A stretch of 64,000 bases of DNA from NCBI GenBank assembly GCA_039105265.1, contig JAPFFF010000067.1, forward strand, positions 124,001 through 188,000, in the 5' to 3' direction. Position 1 is the stretch's first letter; every line of letters starts with the position of its first letter. The DNA comes from Tritrichomonas musculus (lineage: Eukaryota > Parabasalia > Tritrichomonadida > Tritrichomonadidae). Position numbers and translations under genes: made by a program. The notes under the pieces are model-generated. The model did no database searches and had not been told where the DNA came from. It saw only the letters and a program-made list of their open reading frames with translations. Below, piece after piece: positions 39,880 through 50,479 of the stretch.

Positions 39880-41148
39880 ATGGAGAATCAAATTAAACTC
39901 AAATTATCGAGCATTTCAAGAGTCACTTTGAATTCTTATGCTAATGACTTTACATTTATTATAAATGAGGAAGAATTCAAGACCAATAAAATTATTTCTG
40001 ATATTATATCTCCAAAAATTGCCCAAATTCATTCAGTTGATCCAATGTTTGATACCTTTACAATCAATACGAATAACAAAGGGAGTTTTTCTTATATTCT
40101 TAATCTTTTAAATTTTGAAGTAAATATAATCCCTACCAATCAATTTGATTTCATCATTGAAGTTGTCGAAATTCTCGGAAATGATTCCTTTGAAATTGTT
40201 TCAACAATGCAAGAGCAAGAAATTTCTCAAGATATTGTATTTGATTTACTCAAAAAGCACGAACGGCACAATCTTTATTCAAATTTACTCTCAAATGAAA
40301 TTAATTTTGTTTCTTCACATTTTTACCAATTATATGAGAACTATCCTGAAAAAATCAACGATCTTTCAATATCCATAATTGAAAGAATTATAAAAAGTGA
40401 CAAACTTCTTTTAAATAATGAAGACCAACTTTTATCTTTCATTAATCAACTTTACATGCGAGATAGCAAATATAGCGTCCTTTATGAAAACGTTTTCTTT
40501 TCATTTGTTTCTGTTTCAAAAATTTCAGAGTTTATTCAAATTTTTGACATTTCTGACTTGAACACAGAAACTTGGATCTCAATTTCTCATCGGCTCCAGC
40601 AAGAAATTAGCATTGATTACAATGCACAAAATGAGAAAAGATACATTCAAAATTTTGGTGGAATTTCATTCAAATTTAAAAATAACAAATTTGATGGAAT
40701 AATCAATTACTTGAGATCACAAGGTGACATTCAAAATTTAATTAATTTTTCTTCATCTTCTGTTGAAAATAGTTATCATTCTCCACAATATTCAATTGAG
40801 AAAAATAATTTCTTTGCATCAGAAAATAAGCCCAATTCTTGGGTTATTCTTGACTTCAAAGAACATAGAATAATTCCAACAAACTACACAATTGGCTCAA
40901 CAAATAATTCATATCATCCAATAAACTGGACAGTTGAAGGATCAACTGATAATGTTAATTGGGGAATTATTGATGTGCAAGAAAATTGCCAAAGCATGAA
41001 TGGAAATAATGTCGTTCAGACCTTTGACATCAAGAAAAAAAATAATGCAAAATTCCAATATTTGAGGATTCGTCAAACAGGGCCAAGCAGTTGTAATAAC
41101 AATTTCTTTCGATTTAATTCTTTTGAGATATTTGGCACTTTATTTTAA
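39880..41148 (+). CDS. BTB-BACK-discoidin (F5/8 type C) domain protein
   Basis: 422 residues. About 20-110 is a BTB/POZ-like domain (DFTFIINEEEFKTNKIISDII). About 115-245 is a BACK-like helical linker (SIIERIIKSDKLLLNNEDQL, then FVSVSKISEFIQIFD). About 265-420 is a discoidin-like beta sandwich (SWVILDFKEHRIIPTNYTIG, INWTVEGSTDNVNWGIID, FQYLRIRQTGPS). This three-part layout is common in trichomonads and in BTBD9-like proteins of animals, where BTB proteins recruit Cullin-3. An adaptor role is inferred. Intact, no signal peptide. Confidence 0.85.
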   Translation: MENQIKLKLSSISRVTLNSYANDFTFIINEEEFKTNKIISDIISPKIAQIHSVDPMFDTFTINTNNKGSFSYILNLLNFEVNIIPTNQFDFIIEVVEILGNDSFEIVSTMQEQEISQDIVFDLLKKHERHNLYSNLLSNEINFVSSHFYQLYENYPEKINDLSISIIERIIKSDKLLLNNEDQLLSFINQLYMRDSKYSVLYENVFFSFVSVSKISEFIQIFDISDLNTETWISISHRLQQEISIDYNAQNEKRYIQNFGGISFKFKNNKFDGIINYLRSQGDIQNLINFSSSSVENSYHSPQYSIEKNNFFASENKPNSWVILDFKEHRIIPTNYTIGSTNNSYHPINWTVEGSTDNVNWGIIDVQENCQSMNGNNVVQTFDIKKKNNAKFQYLRIRQTGPSSCNNNFFRFNSFEIFGTLF

Positions 41149-41418
41149 ATCAAAATGATATAATTTATGTTAATTCAATAAATATTTTTTAAATAGTTTT
41201 CTCTTATATATCAAAATATGTTTTATCTTTAAAATTCAATTCTTAAAATGAAAATTCAGTTATACTTATGAAAAGCTTACATACAAATCTTCTATGAATT
41301 AAAAAGTATTTTTTATTAAATAAACAAAATTGATAAGATTCAACTTTTCTTAAAAAATAATTGTGTCATTTTTCACTTGAGTGATACTATCAAAAAGCTT
41401 TGTGTTTGTTTGTTTGAA
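41149..41418. other. Intergenic between convergent genes
   Basis: Short AT-rich spacer; nothing recognised. Confidence 0.4.
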
Positions 41419-44400
41419 TTATTCAATATCAAATCCTTCATAAAAGCATTTATTAATGGTTTTTCTTTCATTTACTTGTTTCTTTACTTTTGAAATATCT
41501 ATTCGTCCAAATAAAATCTGATAAGGAGGGGTATATAAAACTTTTTCAATTTTATGAAGTATTGTTTGAATGGTTTCAATAAAAACTTCTCTATGATTAC
41601 TTTTAGCAAATTCAAATAACTGTTCCAGATCATCAAAAATATGATCTTTCCCGCACGAATCTTTTTTATCATTATCTCGTGTTTTATTATCATCATTATT
41701 ATAAATTGTTTTCTCAGACATTATTAAATTATTTTTTGAATGAGGAATAAAACTTTCTTTTTCTTTTAAATATAAATTATCTTTATCAAAACTGTCCAAA
41801 TAATGAATTGGAAGATCAATTTTTTCTTGATCTTTATTCATTTCTAAAATATGTTTTGTAATCATTTTAAATAATGGTAGTTCATAAATAAAATCTTCAA
41901 AATATGTAAAAATCTCATTCATATTATTTGGTGATTTTTCATTCAAATTGAATCTGGAAAACGATTTTATGAAATATCTTTTGGAATTTTCGAAATCTGA
42001 TTCTGCGAAATAATAAAATGCAAGCTTTAAATTAGTAAAACAAATAATAAAAGATTTTGAAATAGAAAGTCTCTTATCTTCATAATGTTTACCATGAAAA
42101 ATAAATGGTGCATCTTCATCGATTGAAGCCTTGATATACATTTGAATAGATTCTTCTCTTTTATTATTTATTTCATAAAGATAACCGAGATTATATTCAG
42201 CTATTGCAAAATTATGCTTTGATGCTCTTAGAAACATATATTCAGCCTCTTGATATTTATTTGAAAAAAACAATAATAATCCTAAATTGCTTTGTCCAAA
42301 AGGATATTCACCATATGCTCCCTTTCTAATATAATTTTCAGCTTTTTCAAAGTCCTGAAATTCAATTAGATAAATCAGTCCAAGATCATTATTTGAATGA
42401 TAATGATATTTGTTGCAAATAGAATAGCTAAAAAAGTTTTTAGTTGATTGTTGGTATAAATTACGTTTTTCAAAGTGAATTTGAATGCATTTTAATAAGT
42501 AATTCATTGATTTAGAGATATCAATGCCTACAGAATCTTCTGTTGAATACAATTGGCTAAGATAATATAATGCATTTGGATTGTTGTATTTAATGGCCAT
42601 TTCATAATATTCTCTTGCCTTTAACAAATTTTTCTCAACTCCTTTGCCTCGAAAGTACATTTTCCCCAATTTAACTAATGCTCCTGAATTGTTCATACTA
42701 GCTGATAATTCATAATAATGTTTGGCCTTCATATAATCTTGCTGGATTTCTTGTCCATGCAAATATATTTTGCCTAATAATTTTGATGCATAAGAATTTT
42801 CTTGAGAAGCAATCTCTAAGTAGTTAATTGCTTTTTGGTAATCACCAAAATCAGTATAATAAAGAAAACCTAAGAAATAATTCGCATTTTTATTATTTTG
42901 TTCGGCTGCTAATTCATAATAGTACTTTGCTTTTAAGATATCTTTTACTTCTATTAAACCATGATAACAAAGATTTCCATAAGAAATAAGTCCATGTTGA
43001 TCATTTTGATCAGCTGATAACTTATAATACTTTCCAGCTATATTGTAATTTATTTGAACACCATTTCCATTTTCATAAAGATTGCCTAAATAGTTATATG
43101 CAGAAACATTTTTTTGATCAGCAGCCAATTCAAAATACTTTTTTGCTTCTGAGTAATTTTGCTTGACTCCTTGACCATAATAATGCAAAATACCGTAATT
43201 TACTTGGCCATCAGAATTTCCCATATCTGCTGACATTTTATAATATTTTAAGGCATTTAAATAATCGTTGTTATCATAAAAAAAGTTTCCTATTAAATTT
43301 GCTTGAATTGATTCACTTTTATTATTTGATAAGAACGAGTAAAAAGTAATAAAATTTTGTAATGCTTCAGAACTAAATTCAAAATCTTCCTCATTAAGAA
43401 ATAGGCATTCTAAAGTAAAATTAATCGCATTCATTTTGTTCAATAAATTAATTTCATACAAATATGGAAATTCAAATGAATATATATATTTTTGAATAAT
43501 TATTTTGATATCTGCAATTTCTAATCTTTCAGTATGTACATTTTTTACACATGAGTTATAAAGATAATTGCAGATTTTACTAAGACCATCATTTATAAAT
43601 ATTTTATTCTGACTTTTGTTATTTAATGCTTCATACAATTTGTTAATTACCTTACCAAATGAATAAATATCTGTGGGATATGAAACTAGATCACCGTTTA
43701 ATTGTTCAGGAGATGCAAACATAGTCGATCCAAGATCATAGGTCATTGTTTTATCTATCTCGCTATTTGACTTTATATTGCCTTCACCAATATTCTTTAT
43801 AGTATCAAAATCTGATAGATAAGGAATAAAATCATGATCAAGAAGAATATTTTGAGTTTTTATATCTCTATGAATAAGGGAGTTTGAATAAAGATATTCA
43901 ATTGCTTGACACAATCGAATTATGGTTAATAAAACAAAATATTCATTTATTTGACTTGAATGATTTTCTATTAATGACTCCATTGTTCCATTACTCAAAA
44001 ATTCATAAATATATCCAACAGTTTCTTCTTTTGTTTTCACAAAACCATAAAATTTTGTTAAACACCGATGTGAATAACGTCTAACAAAATACTCCTCATG
44101 ATGGAATTCCTTGAATATTTCTTTCATCATAAAAACATGCAATGTTTTAATATGAATAACTAATTTAAAAAGTGCTTCATATTTTGCTTTTATTGTCCTC
44201 AATACAATAATGTCATTGGCGTCAAATTTATAATCTAAAATTTCATTTCTTGGACTTTTTAATTTTGTTAAAACTCTCTGATTTATTATCGAAAGTTGGT
44301 CATCATCAATTTCTTTTAAATTCTGAGATATAGAAATGTTTACAAGAGTTTCTTTTATTTTTTGCTCTTCAGACTCCTTATTCTGATCGAAAATGAAAAA

Positions 44401-44955
44401 AGATGGGTCTAAAAAGTAATTTGTAGGATAAAAAAAACGTCTTATTATAAAGAGCGATATAGACTTAATAGTATACTTAATAAATATATTGTTTCTTATT
44501 TTGTATACGAAATAACTATAAAAGCTTTTGAGTTCTTCGATGATCTCTTTATTTTCATTGGTACCAATGCAAATATTGCCTTCTTTTTTAAGTTTTTCAA
44601 CCAAATTGAGTAAAATGAATATATCATCAAATTCAATGATCAAACATAATTTTTCAACACAAATAATAGCACTTTTGGCTAAATTATTTGCGTCGATATC
44701 ATTTATCATCGCCAAATCTGGAAAATGGTAAACAATAAATCTATAACTTTTAAAATAATTATATAGAATATCAATTTCACCTTGAATTGGATTTTCACAA
44801 TTATCTGCTTTGGTTTCATTATATGATGATAAATTAATATATAAAAACTTGAATTTGGAATATAAAGGTGCTAAATCTAATGACTTTTTATTAAAAATTT
44901 CTTTTCTCATTATTTCATATTCCTCTGGAATGTCTTGTAATGAGATTCTGGCCAT
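41419..44955 (-). CDS. Protein kinase with Sel1 repeats
   Basis: 1178 residues. About 1-245 is a helical N-terminal region seen in trichomonad kinase-Sel1 proteins. About 250-510 is a TKL-like kinase domain. The catalytic loop LIHRDIKTQNILLD is near 358. The magnesium-binding motif reads DFD instead of DFG near 380, and APE reads SPE (FASPEQL) near 415. The glycine-rich loop is not recognisable, although an IHIK strand could supply the Lys. It may be weakly active. From about 560 to 960 there are some ten Sel1 repeats (AKKYFELAADQKNVSAYNYL, AKHYYELSASMNNSGALVKL), typical scaffolds for protein assembly. The C-terminal 200 residues are polar and unrecognised. Confidence 0.88.
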   Translation of the reverse strand: MARISLQDIPEEYEIMRKEIFNKKSLDLAPLYSKFKFLYINLSSYNETKADNCENPIQGEIDILYNYFKSYRFIVYHFPDLAMINDIDANNLAKSAIICVEKLCLIIEFDDIFILLNLVEKLKKEGNICIGTNENKEIIEELKSFYSYFVYKIRNNIFIKYTIKSISLFIIRRFFYPTNYFLDPSFFIFDQNKESEEQKIKETLVNISISQNLKEIDDDQLSIINQRVLTKLKSPRNEILDYKFDANDIIVLRTIKAKYEALFKLVIHIKTLHVFMMKEIFKEFHHEEYFVRRYSHRCLTKFYGFVKTKEETVGYIYEFLSNGTMESLIENHSSQINEYFVLLTIIRLCQAIEYLYSNSLIHRDIKTQNILLDHDFIPYLSDFDTIKNIGEGNIKSNSEIDKTMTYDLGSTMFASPEQLNGDLVSYPTDIYSFGKVINKLYEALNNKSQNKIFINDGLSKICNYLYNSCVKNVHTERLEIADIKIIIQKYIYSFEFPYLYEINLLNKMNAINFTLECLFLNEEDFEFSSEALQNFITFYSFLSNNKSESIQANLIGNFFYDNNDYLNALKYYKMSADMGNSDGQVNYGILHYYGQGVKQNYSEAKKYFELAADQKNVSAYNYLGNLYENGNGVQINYNIAGKYYKLSADQNDQHGLISYGNLCYHGLIEVKDILKAKYYYELAAEQNNKNANYFLGFLYYTDFGDYQKAINYLEIASQENSYASKLLGKIYLHGQEIQQDYMKAKHYYELSASMNNSGALVKLGKMYFRGKGVEKNLLKAREYYEMAIKYNNPNALYYLSQLYSTEDSVGIDISKSMNYLLKCIQIHFEKRNLYQQSTKNFFSYSICNKYHYHSNNDLGLIYLIEFQDFEKAENYIRKGAYGEYPFGQSNLGLLLFFSNKYQEAEYMFLRASKHNFAIAEYNLGYLYEINNKREESIQMYIKASIDEDAPFIFHGKHYEDKRLSISKSFIICFTNLKLAFYYFAESDFENSKRYFIKSFSRFNLNEKSPNNMNEIFTYFEDFIYELPLFKMITKHILEMNKDQEKIDLPIHYLDSFDKDNLYLKEKESFIPHSKNNLIMSEKTIYNNDDNKTRDNDKKDSCGKDHIFDDLEQLFEFAKSNHREVFIETIQTILHKIEKVLYTPPYQILFGRIDISKVKKQVNERKTINKCFYEGFDIE

Positions 44956-44996
44956 TTTTAAAAAAAATGGTAAAAATTTTGGAAAATAATATTGAA

Positions 44997-45617
44997 TTAA
45001 AATTTGGTCGGCTTTAAATTTGAGACAAAATCCAGTACATTTTTATACTCTTGTTGAGTTGATTGATCAGTTTTCCATTTCTTTGAATTAACAAAAAAGC
45101 AAGGCATTAGAGGATTTAAATTCTCACAACCTGAGAATGATTTTATATAATTAATAACCGTTTGTTTATATTCTGTTTCGACTATTTTACGATCATAATG
45201 GTCTTTATAACATCTTGTAAAAATGATTCCAACTTGATTCCAATATTTGGGATTATTAAAGATTTGGTTGATATATCGAAGCATCATTTGGATTCCTGAA
45301 TCAAATCGTGGGTTTTGAATATTGAGTATAATGAAAAATGCATTGATACCAGATTTCATATTTTTTAAAAAATTGACGACTTGAAAAAGATATTTTTCGT
45401 CTAAATTACTAGATGAATAAAATCCTTGTGTATCAATATAATTAACTATAATTCCATCAATTATATTACTTTTTAAACATACATCTGAAGTACAAGAACC
45501 AGGTGAATCACTAATCCTGAAAGCATCATTTCTTTGTAAAAACGCATTTCCATTTTCTGATTTTCCGACACCTGTTTCACCAAATGCAACCACTGTTACT
45601 TCTTTGGTAATATTCAT
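44997..45617 (-). CDS. AIG1-type GTPase, short form
   Basis: 206 residues. The P-loop GETGVGKS is at 13-20, with G3 as DTQG (IDTQGFYS) and a G4-like IFTRCYKD. It matches the AIG1/GIMAP GTPase fold. It is nearly identical over the first 150 residues to the gene at 46386 but ends right after the GTPase core (NLKPTKF), without the long tail and CaaX box of its neighbour. The stop is 41 bases before the start of the kinase-Sel1 gene on the same strand. It is probably a tandem duplicate that lost its 3' end. It may still bind GTP, but cannot be prenylated. Confidence 0.82.
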   Translation of the reverse strand: MNITKEVTVVAFGETGVGKSENGNAFLQRNDAFRISDSPGSCTSDVCLKSNIIDGIIVNYIDTQGFYSSSNLDEKYLFQVVNFLKNMKSGINAFFIILNIQNPRFDSGIQMMLRYINQIFNNPKYWNQVGIIFTRCYKDHYDRKIVETEYKQTVINYIKSFSGCENLNPLMPCFFVNSKKWKTDQSTQQEYKNVLDFVSNLKPTKF

Positions 45618-46385
45618 TATTTATTTTTAAAGTGGGAAATTTTTTTTGAAGTGACATTTAAAAAGTGGAAAATATATTTTGTCAAAAAAAATTTTAATAT
45701 TTGATGCCGACATTGAAAATGTAATTGTTGGAAAAGAATGACTTTCTTTACGTTGAATATCAAAGTTTCTACGTTATTTTGGTCAATTATAACCGTTTTA
45801 ATTTGGTCAACACCCAAATATAATATGTTTTGAAAAAGTTAAAAAAATTGAATTGTTCCAATTTAATGAAAGTAGTTTATATTATGATTCTAACTCTTTT
45901 ATTTAATGAAAGTCTATAGTAAATAAAAGAGTTAGAATCAATAATGAATAAAAATACAAGATCGATTATCAATTTTGAAAATTTTTTACCGTATTAAAAA
46001 TTTGTATTTTTTTTTTAACTGTTTACTTCATATATCCTTTATAAAATTTAATAAAAGCTGATTCTTTTACATAATAAGTTAGAATATATTTTTTTATGCC
46101 ATTAAAATACTATTTTCAATGGGTTTTTTTTCAGGTATTAATTTTGATTAATCAAGATTCGATATCAAAAGCATATTTTTTTTGTATCAGATTTCATACA
46201 TGATAATCGAATTCATCAATTAAAAATTCCAATCGATAACATTTTATTATCGATTATCTGAGTTTATAAAGTAGCAAACCTGATAATTGATATCCGAATA
46301 ACAAACCTAAAAAAAGTGAACTAAAAAAAAAGTTAAGTAATATGCTTTTCTCTAATTTTTAATCAAGTATAATTTCATAGTTATT
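45618..46385. other. Intergenic with a dispersed repeat
   Basis: AT-rich spacer between the two GTPase genes. A 20-base stretch around 45881-45905 (TATGATTCTAACTCTTTTAT) recurs in inverted sense at 45918-45942, and a second repeat lies at 46130-46310 (listed separately). Confidence 0.45.
46130..46312. repeat. Dispersed repeat rich in GATATC/ATCGAT palindromes
   Basis: It contains ATTCGATATCAAAAGC, TGATAATCGA, ATCGATTATC and TTGATATCCGAATAACAAACC. A related inverted copy is at about 50480-50626. Probably a short non-autonomous element. Confidence 0.4.
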
Positions 46386-47288
46386 TTACATTATTAAGCA
46401 ACCACCTCCACCACTACTATAATGATGAATCGTAGTAGGTGGAGGAGGAGGACCATTATATGTAATATTTTTTGTTCTAGAATAGGTTTTCTTAACTTTT
46501 GGCATAGAATATAAAACCTCCCCATCATATGTAACAATTTTTGATCTTTCTAGATCTTCGTATTGAAAAATGATCTCATTTTTTCCTTCATTAACTTCAT
46601 ACAAATTATGATAAGTATATTCATTTTCAATTGATTTGTACTTTGTAGAAATGGAAATAAGTCCATTTGTTGGGACTGGCTGAAGAGTGGAAGCAAAGTT
46701 AAGTGCCTTTTGATACTCTGCTTGAGTAGATTGATCAGTTTCCCAATTCTTTGAGTCAACAAAAAAGCATGGAATTAAGAGGTTTATATTTTCACAACCA
46801 GGCAATTTTTGAATGAAATTTACTACTGAATTTTTGTAATAATTTTCGGCATTTTCACGATCAAAACAATCTTTATAGCATCTTGTAAAAATGATTCCAA
46901 CTTGATTCCAATATTTGGGATTATTAAAGATTTCATTGATATATCGAAGCATCATTTGAATTCCTGAATCAAATCGTGGATTTTGAATATTGAGTATAAT
47001 GAAAAATGCATTGATACCAGATTTCAAATTTTTTAAAAAATTGACGACTTGAAAAAGATATTTGTCATCTAAATTATTAGATGAATAAAATCCTTGTGTA
47101 TCAATATAATTAACTATAATTCCATCAATTATATTACTTTTTAAACATACATCTGAAGTACAAGAACCAGGTGAATCACTAACCCTGAAAGCATCATTTC
47201 TTTGTAAAAAAGCATTTCCATTTTCTGATTTTCCGACACCTGTTTCACCAAATGCAACCACTGTTACTTCTTTGGCATTGTTAATCAT
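46386..47288 (-). CDS. AIG1-type GTPase with C-terminal CaaX box
   Basis: 300 residues. The P-loop GETGVGKS is at 14-21, G3 reads DTQG, and the G4-like motif reads IFTRCYKD. A beta-type tail domain (about 205-275) follows, then a proline run (GPPPPPTTIHHYSS), a glycine run and the terminal CLIM. CLIM fits a CaaX prenylation signal, so membrane attachment after the flexible linker is likely. AIG1/GIMAP proteins are known as membrane-associated GTPases that oligomerise on GTP binding, and the family is expanded in trichomonads and Entamoeba. A candidate initiator lies 7 nt before the ATG. It is the likely complete parent of the short form at 44997. Confidence 0.9.
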   Translation of the reverse strand: MINNAKEVTVVAFGETGVGKSENGNAFLQRNDAFRVSDSPGSCTSDVCLKSNIIDGIIVNYIDTQGFYSSNNLDDKYLFQVVNFLKNLKSGINAFFIILNIQNPRFDSGIQMMLRYINEIFNNPKYWNQVGIIFTRCYKDCFDRENAENYYKNSVVNFIQKLPGCENINLLIPCFFVDSKNWETDQSTQAEYQKALNFASTLQPVPTNGLISISTKYKSIENEYTYHNLYEVNEGKNEIIFQYEDLERSKIVTYDGEVLYSMPKVKKTYSRTKNITYNGPPPPPTTIHHYSSGGGGCLIM

Positions 47289-47290
47289 TA

Positions 47291-47297
47291 AAAATGA
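47291..47297 (-). promoter_or_regulatory. Candidate initiator of the CaaX GTPase gene
   Basis: Minus-strand TCATTTT fits TCA(+1)YWW and gives a 7-nt leader. The short paralogue at 45617 lacks a TCA-type element at the same distance. Confidence 0.4.
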
Positions 47298-48115
47298 TAA
47301 TAAAATTTTTTTAAATTCAATGTAAAATTTTTCATTGAAAACGGAAAAATTTTTGGAAAAATTTCAAATATGGCATAAATATTTTAAACTAAGGAATAGC
47401 ATTTTTTTGATGAAATCGTTGTTACTTTAGATGGAATTTCTCTAAAAAAAGGAATAATTAGAATTCTTTCAAATTTGTTTTCGTTGATATGATCTTTTTT
47501 ATCAACAAAAATTGATTCAAAAATATAAAATCGAAAACTTTATTTGAAGATGAAGATATGATAAAATAATAATTTTAACAATTACGAAATTTTTCATCTT
47601 TTTTGAATGAATTATTCTATTTTTTCGTGTTTATGAGCTATTTTGAATCATTCATATTTATTTTTGTGAATAATATATGCATATTGACAGAATAAAATAA
47701 AAATAATTGTTGTCGTATTTTGAAATATCATTAATTCGGCTTCAACCATATTTATAAGATGAATGATATATTTTGGGTGATATCTGGTGGAGTTATAAGA
47801 GCTCTAAATGCGATTTATTTTTTTTAATTTATTAATTTTTGAATATTTTTTTTCAGTTGTCCCTACTTCACTTCACCATTTTTTAGTAGGGACATTGGTC
47901 GCCGCCCATAATAGAATGTTTATTTATTATTATTTTTTTATAAGGATGCCAGGTTTCCTAGGGCAGGAATATAAAAAGGGCAGGAATTAAAAAAAATTGA
48001 CCATAAATTGACCAATGTTTTCGGTAATAAAAGTGGAAAATTTTTCTGTTACAAAAGTGGACATATGGTAATACTTTTTTAAAAAGGTTCATTAAAATTT
48101 TATTTATAAACATTG
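47298..48115. other. Intergenic between divergent genes
   Basis: AT-rich, no gene. A short stem (GTCCCTAC at about 47859 and GTAGGGAC at about 47887) and the GC-richer TTGGTCGCCGCCC after it may be an element remnant. Confidence 0.4.
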
Positions 48116-49942
48116 ATGAATATGCAAAATCCATCAGAAACCAATCATTCAAAACCTCCAAGTGATTCTCTTCAAGATACATCAATTTATGAAGATCCAC
48201 TAGTAGATAAGTTTTTAGATTATCTCAAAAATGATAAATTATTAAAGCTGGGTATTCCAAAAATTTTTAGTATTTTAAGCAAATATACAAATACCCATGG
48301 AAAACAAGAAAACCAAGATGAAATTTTTGATTTTTTTATTAAATGCCTCAATGAATATGGTCGAAGAGCATCTCCATTATTAGAATTTATAGATTTTAGT
48401 ACTGATGATAAGATAGATTACATGAACAAGTTAGCTACAGAATATTCAAATATAATTGATTTTAAATATTTAAATTCATCATTCATTCCACTTTTAAAAC
48501 AATCTCAAGAAAAGAATACAGAAATTAAAAATGAGGTTGAACAATTAAAAAAACTATTTTTAGACAAGATTGAAGAAACAGAAAAAAAATATGAAAAATC
48601 AATTGAAGATATGAAAAAAGAAATTGAAGAATTAAAGATGAAAAAAGAAGATCAAAATGATTTTTTTGAAATTGGTAATGTGATTTTAACTTCGAAAAAA
48701 TTGAGTGAAAATAAGGGATGGCTAGAATGTAATGGACAAAAAATCTCTAAAAGTAAATATCCTCAATTATTTAATGTTTTGCAAGCTCAACCTGTTTATG
48801 AATGGAATGAACAAGAGCTTGATTATACTGAAGAATCACAGTACTGTTATTACTGTTCTGATGGCAATTATATAGTAAGAGCTAATATTAAAAAAGAAGA
48901 AAACGTGCTACATATTTATTCACAAAGAAAATCAACAGATAAATGGAAAACAGTGATCAAAAGATTGCCTAATGGTAGATGTAATCTTGCATGGTATATT
49001 AATAAAATGAGATATATAAACAATGAATTTGTTATTCCTTTATTAATAAAGGAAGACAACTACCTTAGTTTATATTCAATTCATTCACAAGATCCAGAAG
49101 GAGATTGGAAAATTAATAAGAACTGTGCAATTGATGTTTCTAATATTAATCCAGATATATTTGAAGATCAAGGAAAATATTCATATATATTCGAATTTTC
49201 CCAAATTGATTATATAAATAATACATACGTTGTATCAATTTATATTCAAGATTCTGATAATTGTCATCAATATTTGGCATATGGTTTAAATCTTTCATCA
49301 GAATTTAATTTGAATACGAATTTTAGTCATAAAAATTTCCATAATTTTCCATTCTTGGAATATTTTAATAATAAATGGGTTTTATGTACTAGTTGTAATT
49401 ACGATGCATGCATTTATGTTTCAAACGATATCTCATCTTTATCTCCAAATTCAGAACAACATATTATTTGTGATGGCAATAAATCTAATCGTTTTATTCT
49501 TGGAGGTATTCAAACAAACAACAAAGAATTGGTTGTAATAGGCCATCAAAAGAAAAATAATGAAGTAAAATATATACGTATTTATTATTCTACTAATTTA
49601 ACTGGATTTTCACATAGACAATTTGATGAATTTACAATTATTGATTTTTATTCCTTATGCTTTTGTTGTGGGAGATTCTTTTTTATATGCCATAAATCAG
49701 AACAATATTTTATATTTTATTCTAATGAAAATAACCTTGATGAATGGGAAAACCATCAAATTACGAGAGATCATGATGAATGTCATTATAATTTTTACAG
49801 AATAAAAAATATTTTATTTTATATCTGTCAAGGTGAAACTAAAATGCATTGCTTAAATAGTGCAATTAATGATTTATACAAGCCATTACCTGAATATCCA
49901 CAAATTAAAAATCTTACATCATATATAAAGGCAAATAAATAA
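48116..49942 (+). CDS. Coiled-coil protein with phage tail-collar-like motif and beta-rich C-terminus
   Basis: 608 residues from the ATG at 48116; a second ATG two codons on could also serve. Residues 25-130 are helical. About 130-180 is a charged coiled coil (EQLKKLFLDKIEETEKKYEK). At about 195-215, GWLECNGQKISKSKYPQLF matches the phage tail-collar core (GW-L-C-G-x-I-S-x-x-x-YP-LF). The remaining 390 residues look like repeated beta blades with aromatic and Ser-rich turns, perhaps a propeller. The coiled coil plus collar plus beta domain recalls phage fibres, but the codon use is that of the host and no phage genes are nearby. An old transfer from a phage or bacterium is possible. Function unknown. 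Confidence 0.7.
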   Translation: MNMQNPSETNHSKPPSDSLQDTSIYEDPLVDKFLDYLKNDKLLKLGIPKIFSILSKYTNTHGKQENQDEIFDFFIKCLNEYGRRASPLLEFIDFSTDDKIDYMNKLATEYSNIIDFKYLNSSFIPLLKQSQEKNTEIKNEVEQLKKLFLDKIEETEKKYEKSIEDMKKEIEELKMKKEDQNDFFEIGNVILTSKKLSENKGWLECNGQKISKSKYPQLFNVLQAQPVYEWNEQELDYTEESQYCYYCSDGNYIVRANIKKEENVLHIYSQRKSTDKWKTVIKRLPNGRCNLAWYINKMRYINNEFVIPLLIKEDNYLSLYSIHSQDPEGDWKINKNCAIDVSNINPDIFEDQGKYSYIFEFSQIDYINNTYVVSIYIQDSDNCHQYLAYGLNLSSEFNLNTNFSHKNFHNFPFLEYFNNKWVLCTSCNYDACIYVSNDISSLSPNSEQHIICDGNKSNRFILGGIQTNNKELVVIGHQKKNNEVKYIRIYYSTNLTGFSHRQFDEFTIIDFYSLCFCCGRFFFICHKSEQYFIFYSNENNLDEWENHQITRDHDECHYNFYRIKNILFYICQGETKMHCLNSAINDLYKPLPEYPQIKNLTSYIKANK

Positions 49943-50225
49943 AAATTAATATCTATTTTATTGATTTTGTAGATTGAGCAATATATACATTAATTCTTTT
50001 TATTTTTATGTAAAGATCAATTTCATCCAAAAGTTAATATTATATTAGCTTTTAACAAATAAAAATTTAATCAAATGAAAATTCATTCGTTGGTTCTTGA
50101 ACAAGGAATTACATAAACATCTTTTAGAATCTCTCATAACTCTGTCATTTGATATAAATAAATATTTTATAATATTTATTTTTGGGATTCATATTTTTTT
50201 TTTCCAAAATTCGAATAATTATTTT

Positions 50226-50432
50226 TTAATACATAAATGCAATCGTTTTTATTAGGTTACTTTTTGAAAATGAATTTTGAAAAATTTTTGTTACAGTAAA
50301 TTCTTCATTTTCATATTTAACAGATCTCGGAATCAAGAGATTACTTGATACTTCTTCATATCCAGATAAAGTTGCCTCCTTTTTTTTTACATTTAAATTG
50401 TATAGGAGAAATAAAGAAGAAAATCGTGGCAA
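50226..50432 (-). pseudogene. BspA-like gene fragment
   Basis: 68 codons without an ATG (the frame opens at TTG). ATLSGYEEVSSNLLIPRSVK and EFTVTKIFQNSFSKSNLIKT are the usual first LRR_5 unit of trichomonad BspA-like proteins. The rest of the repeat array is gone. Confidence 0.6.
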
Positions 50433-50479
50433 ATATATAGTAGTAGATGATTATAGTATATTGTTTATTAATTGATGTC

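Noticed and set aside
47808-47990. 60-codon plus-strand ORF in the intergenic region
   Set aside because: Composition is that of AT-rich spacer (Phe/Tyr/Ile runs); no homology and no initiator.
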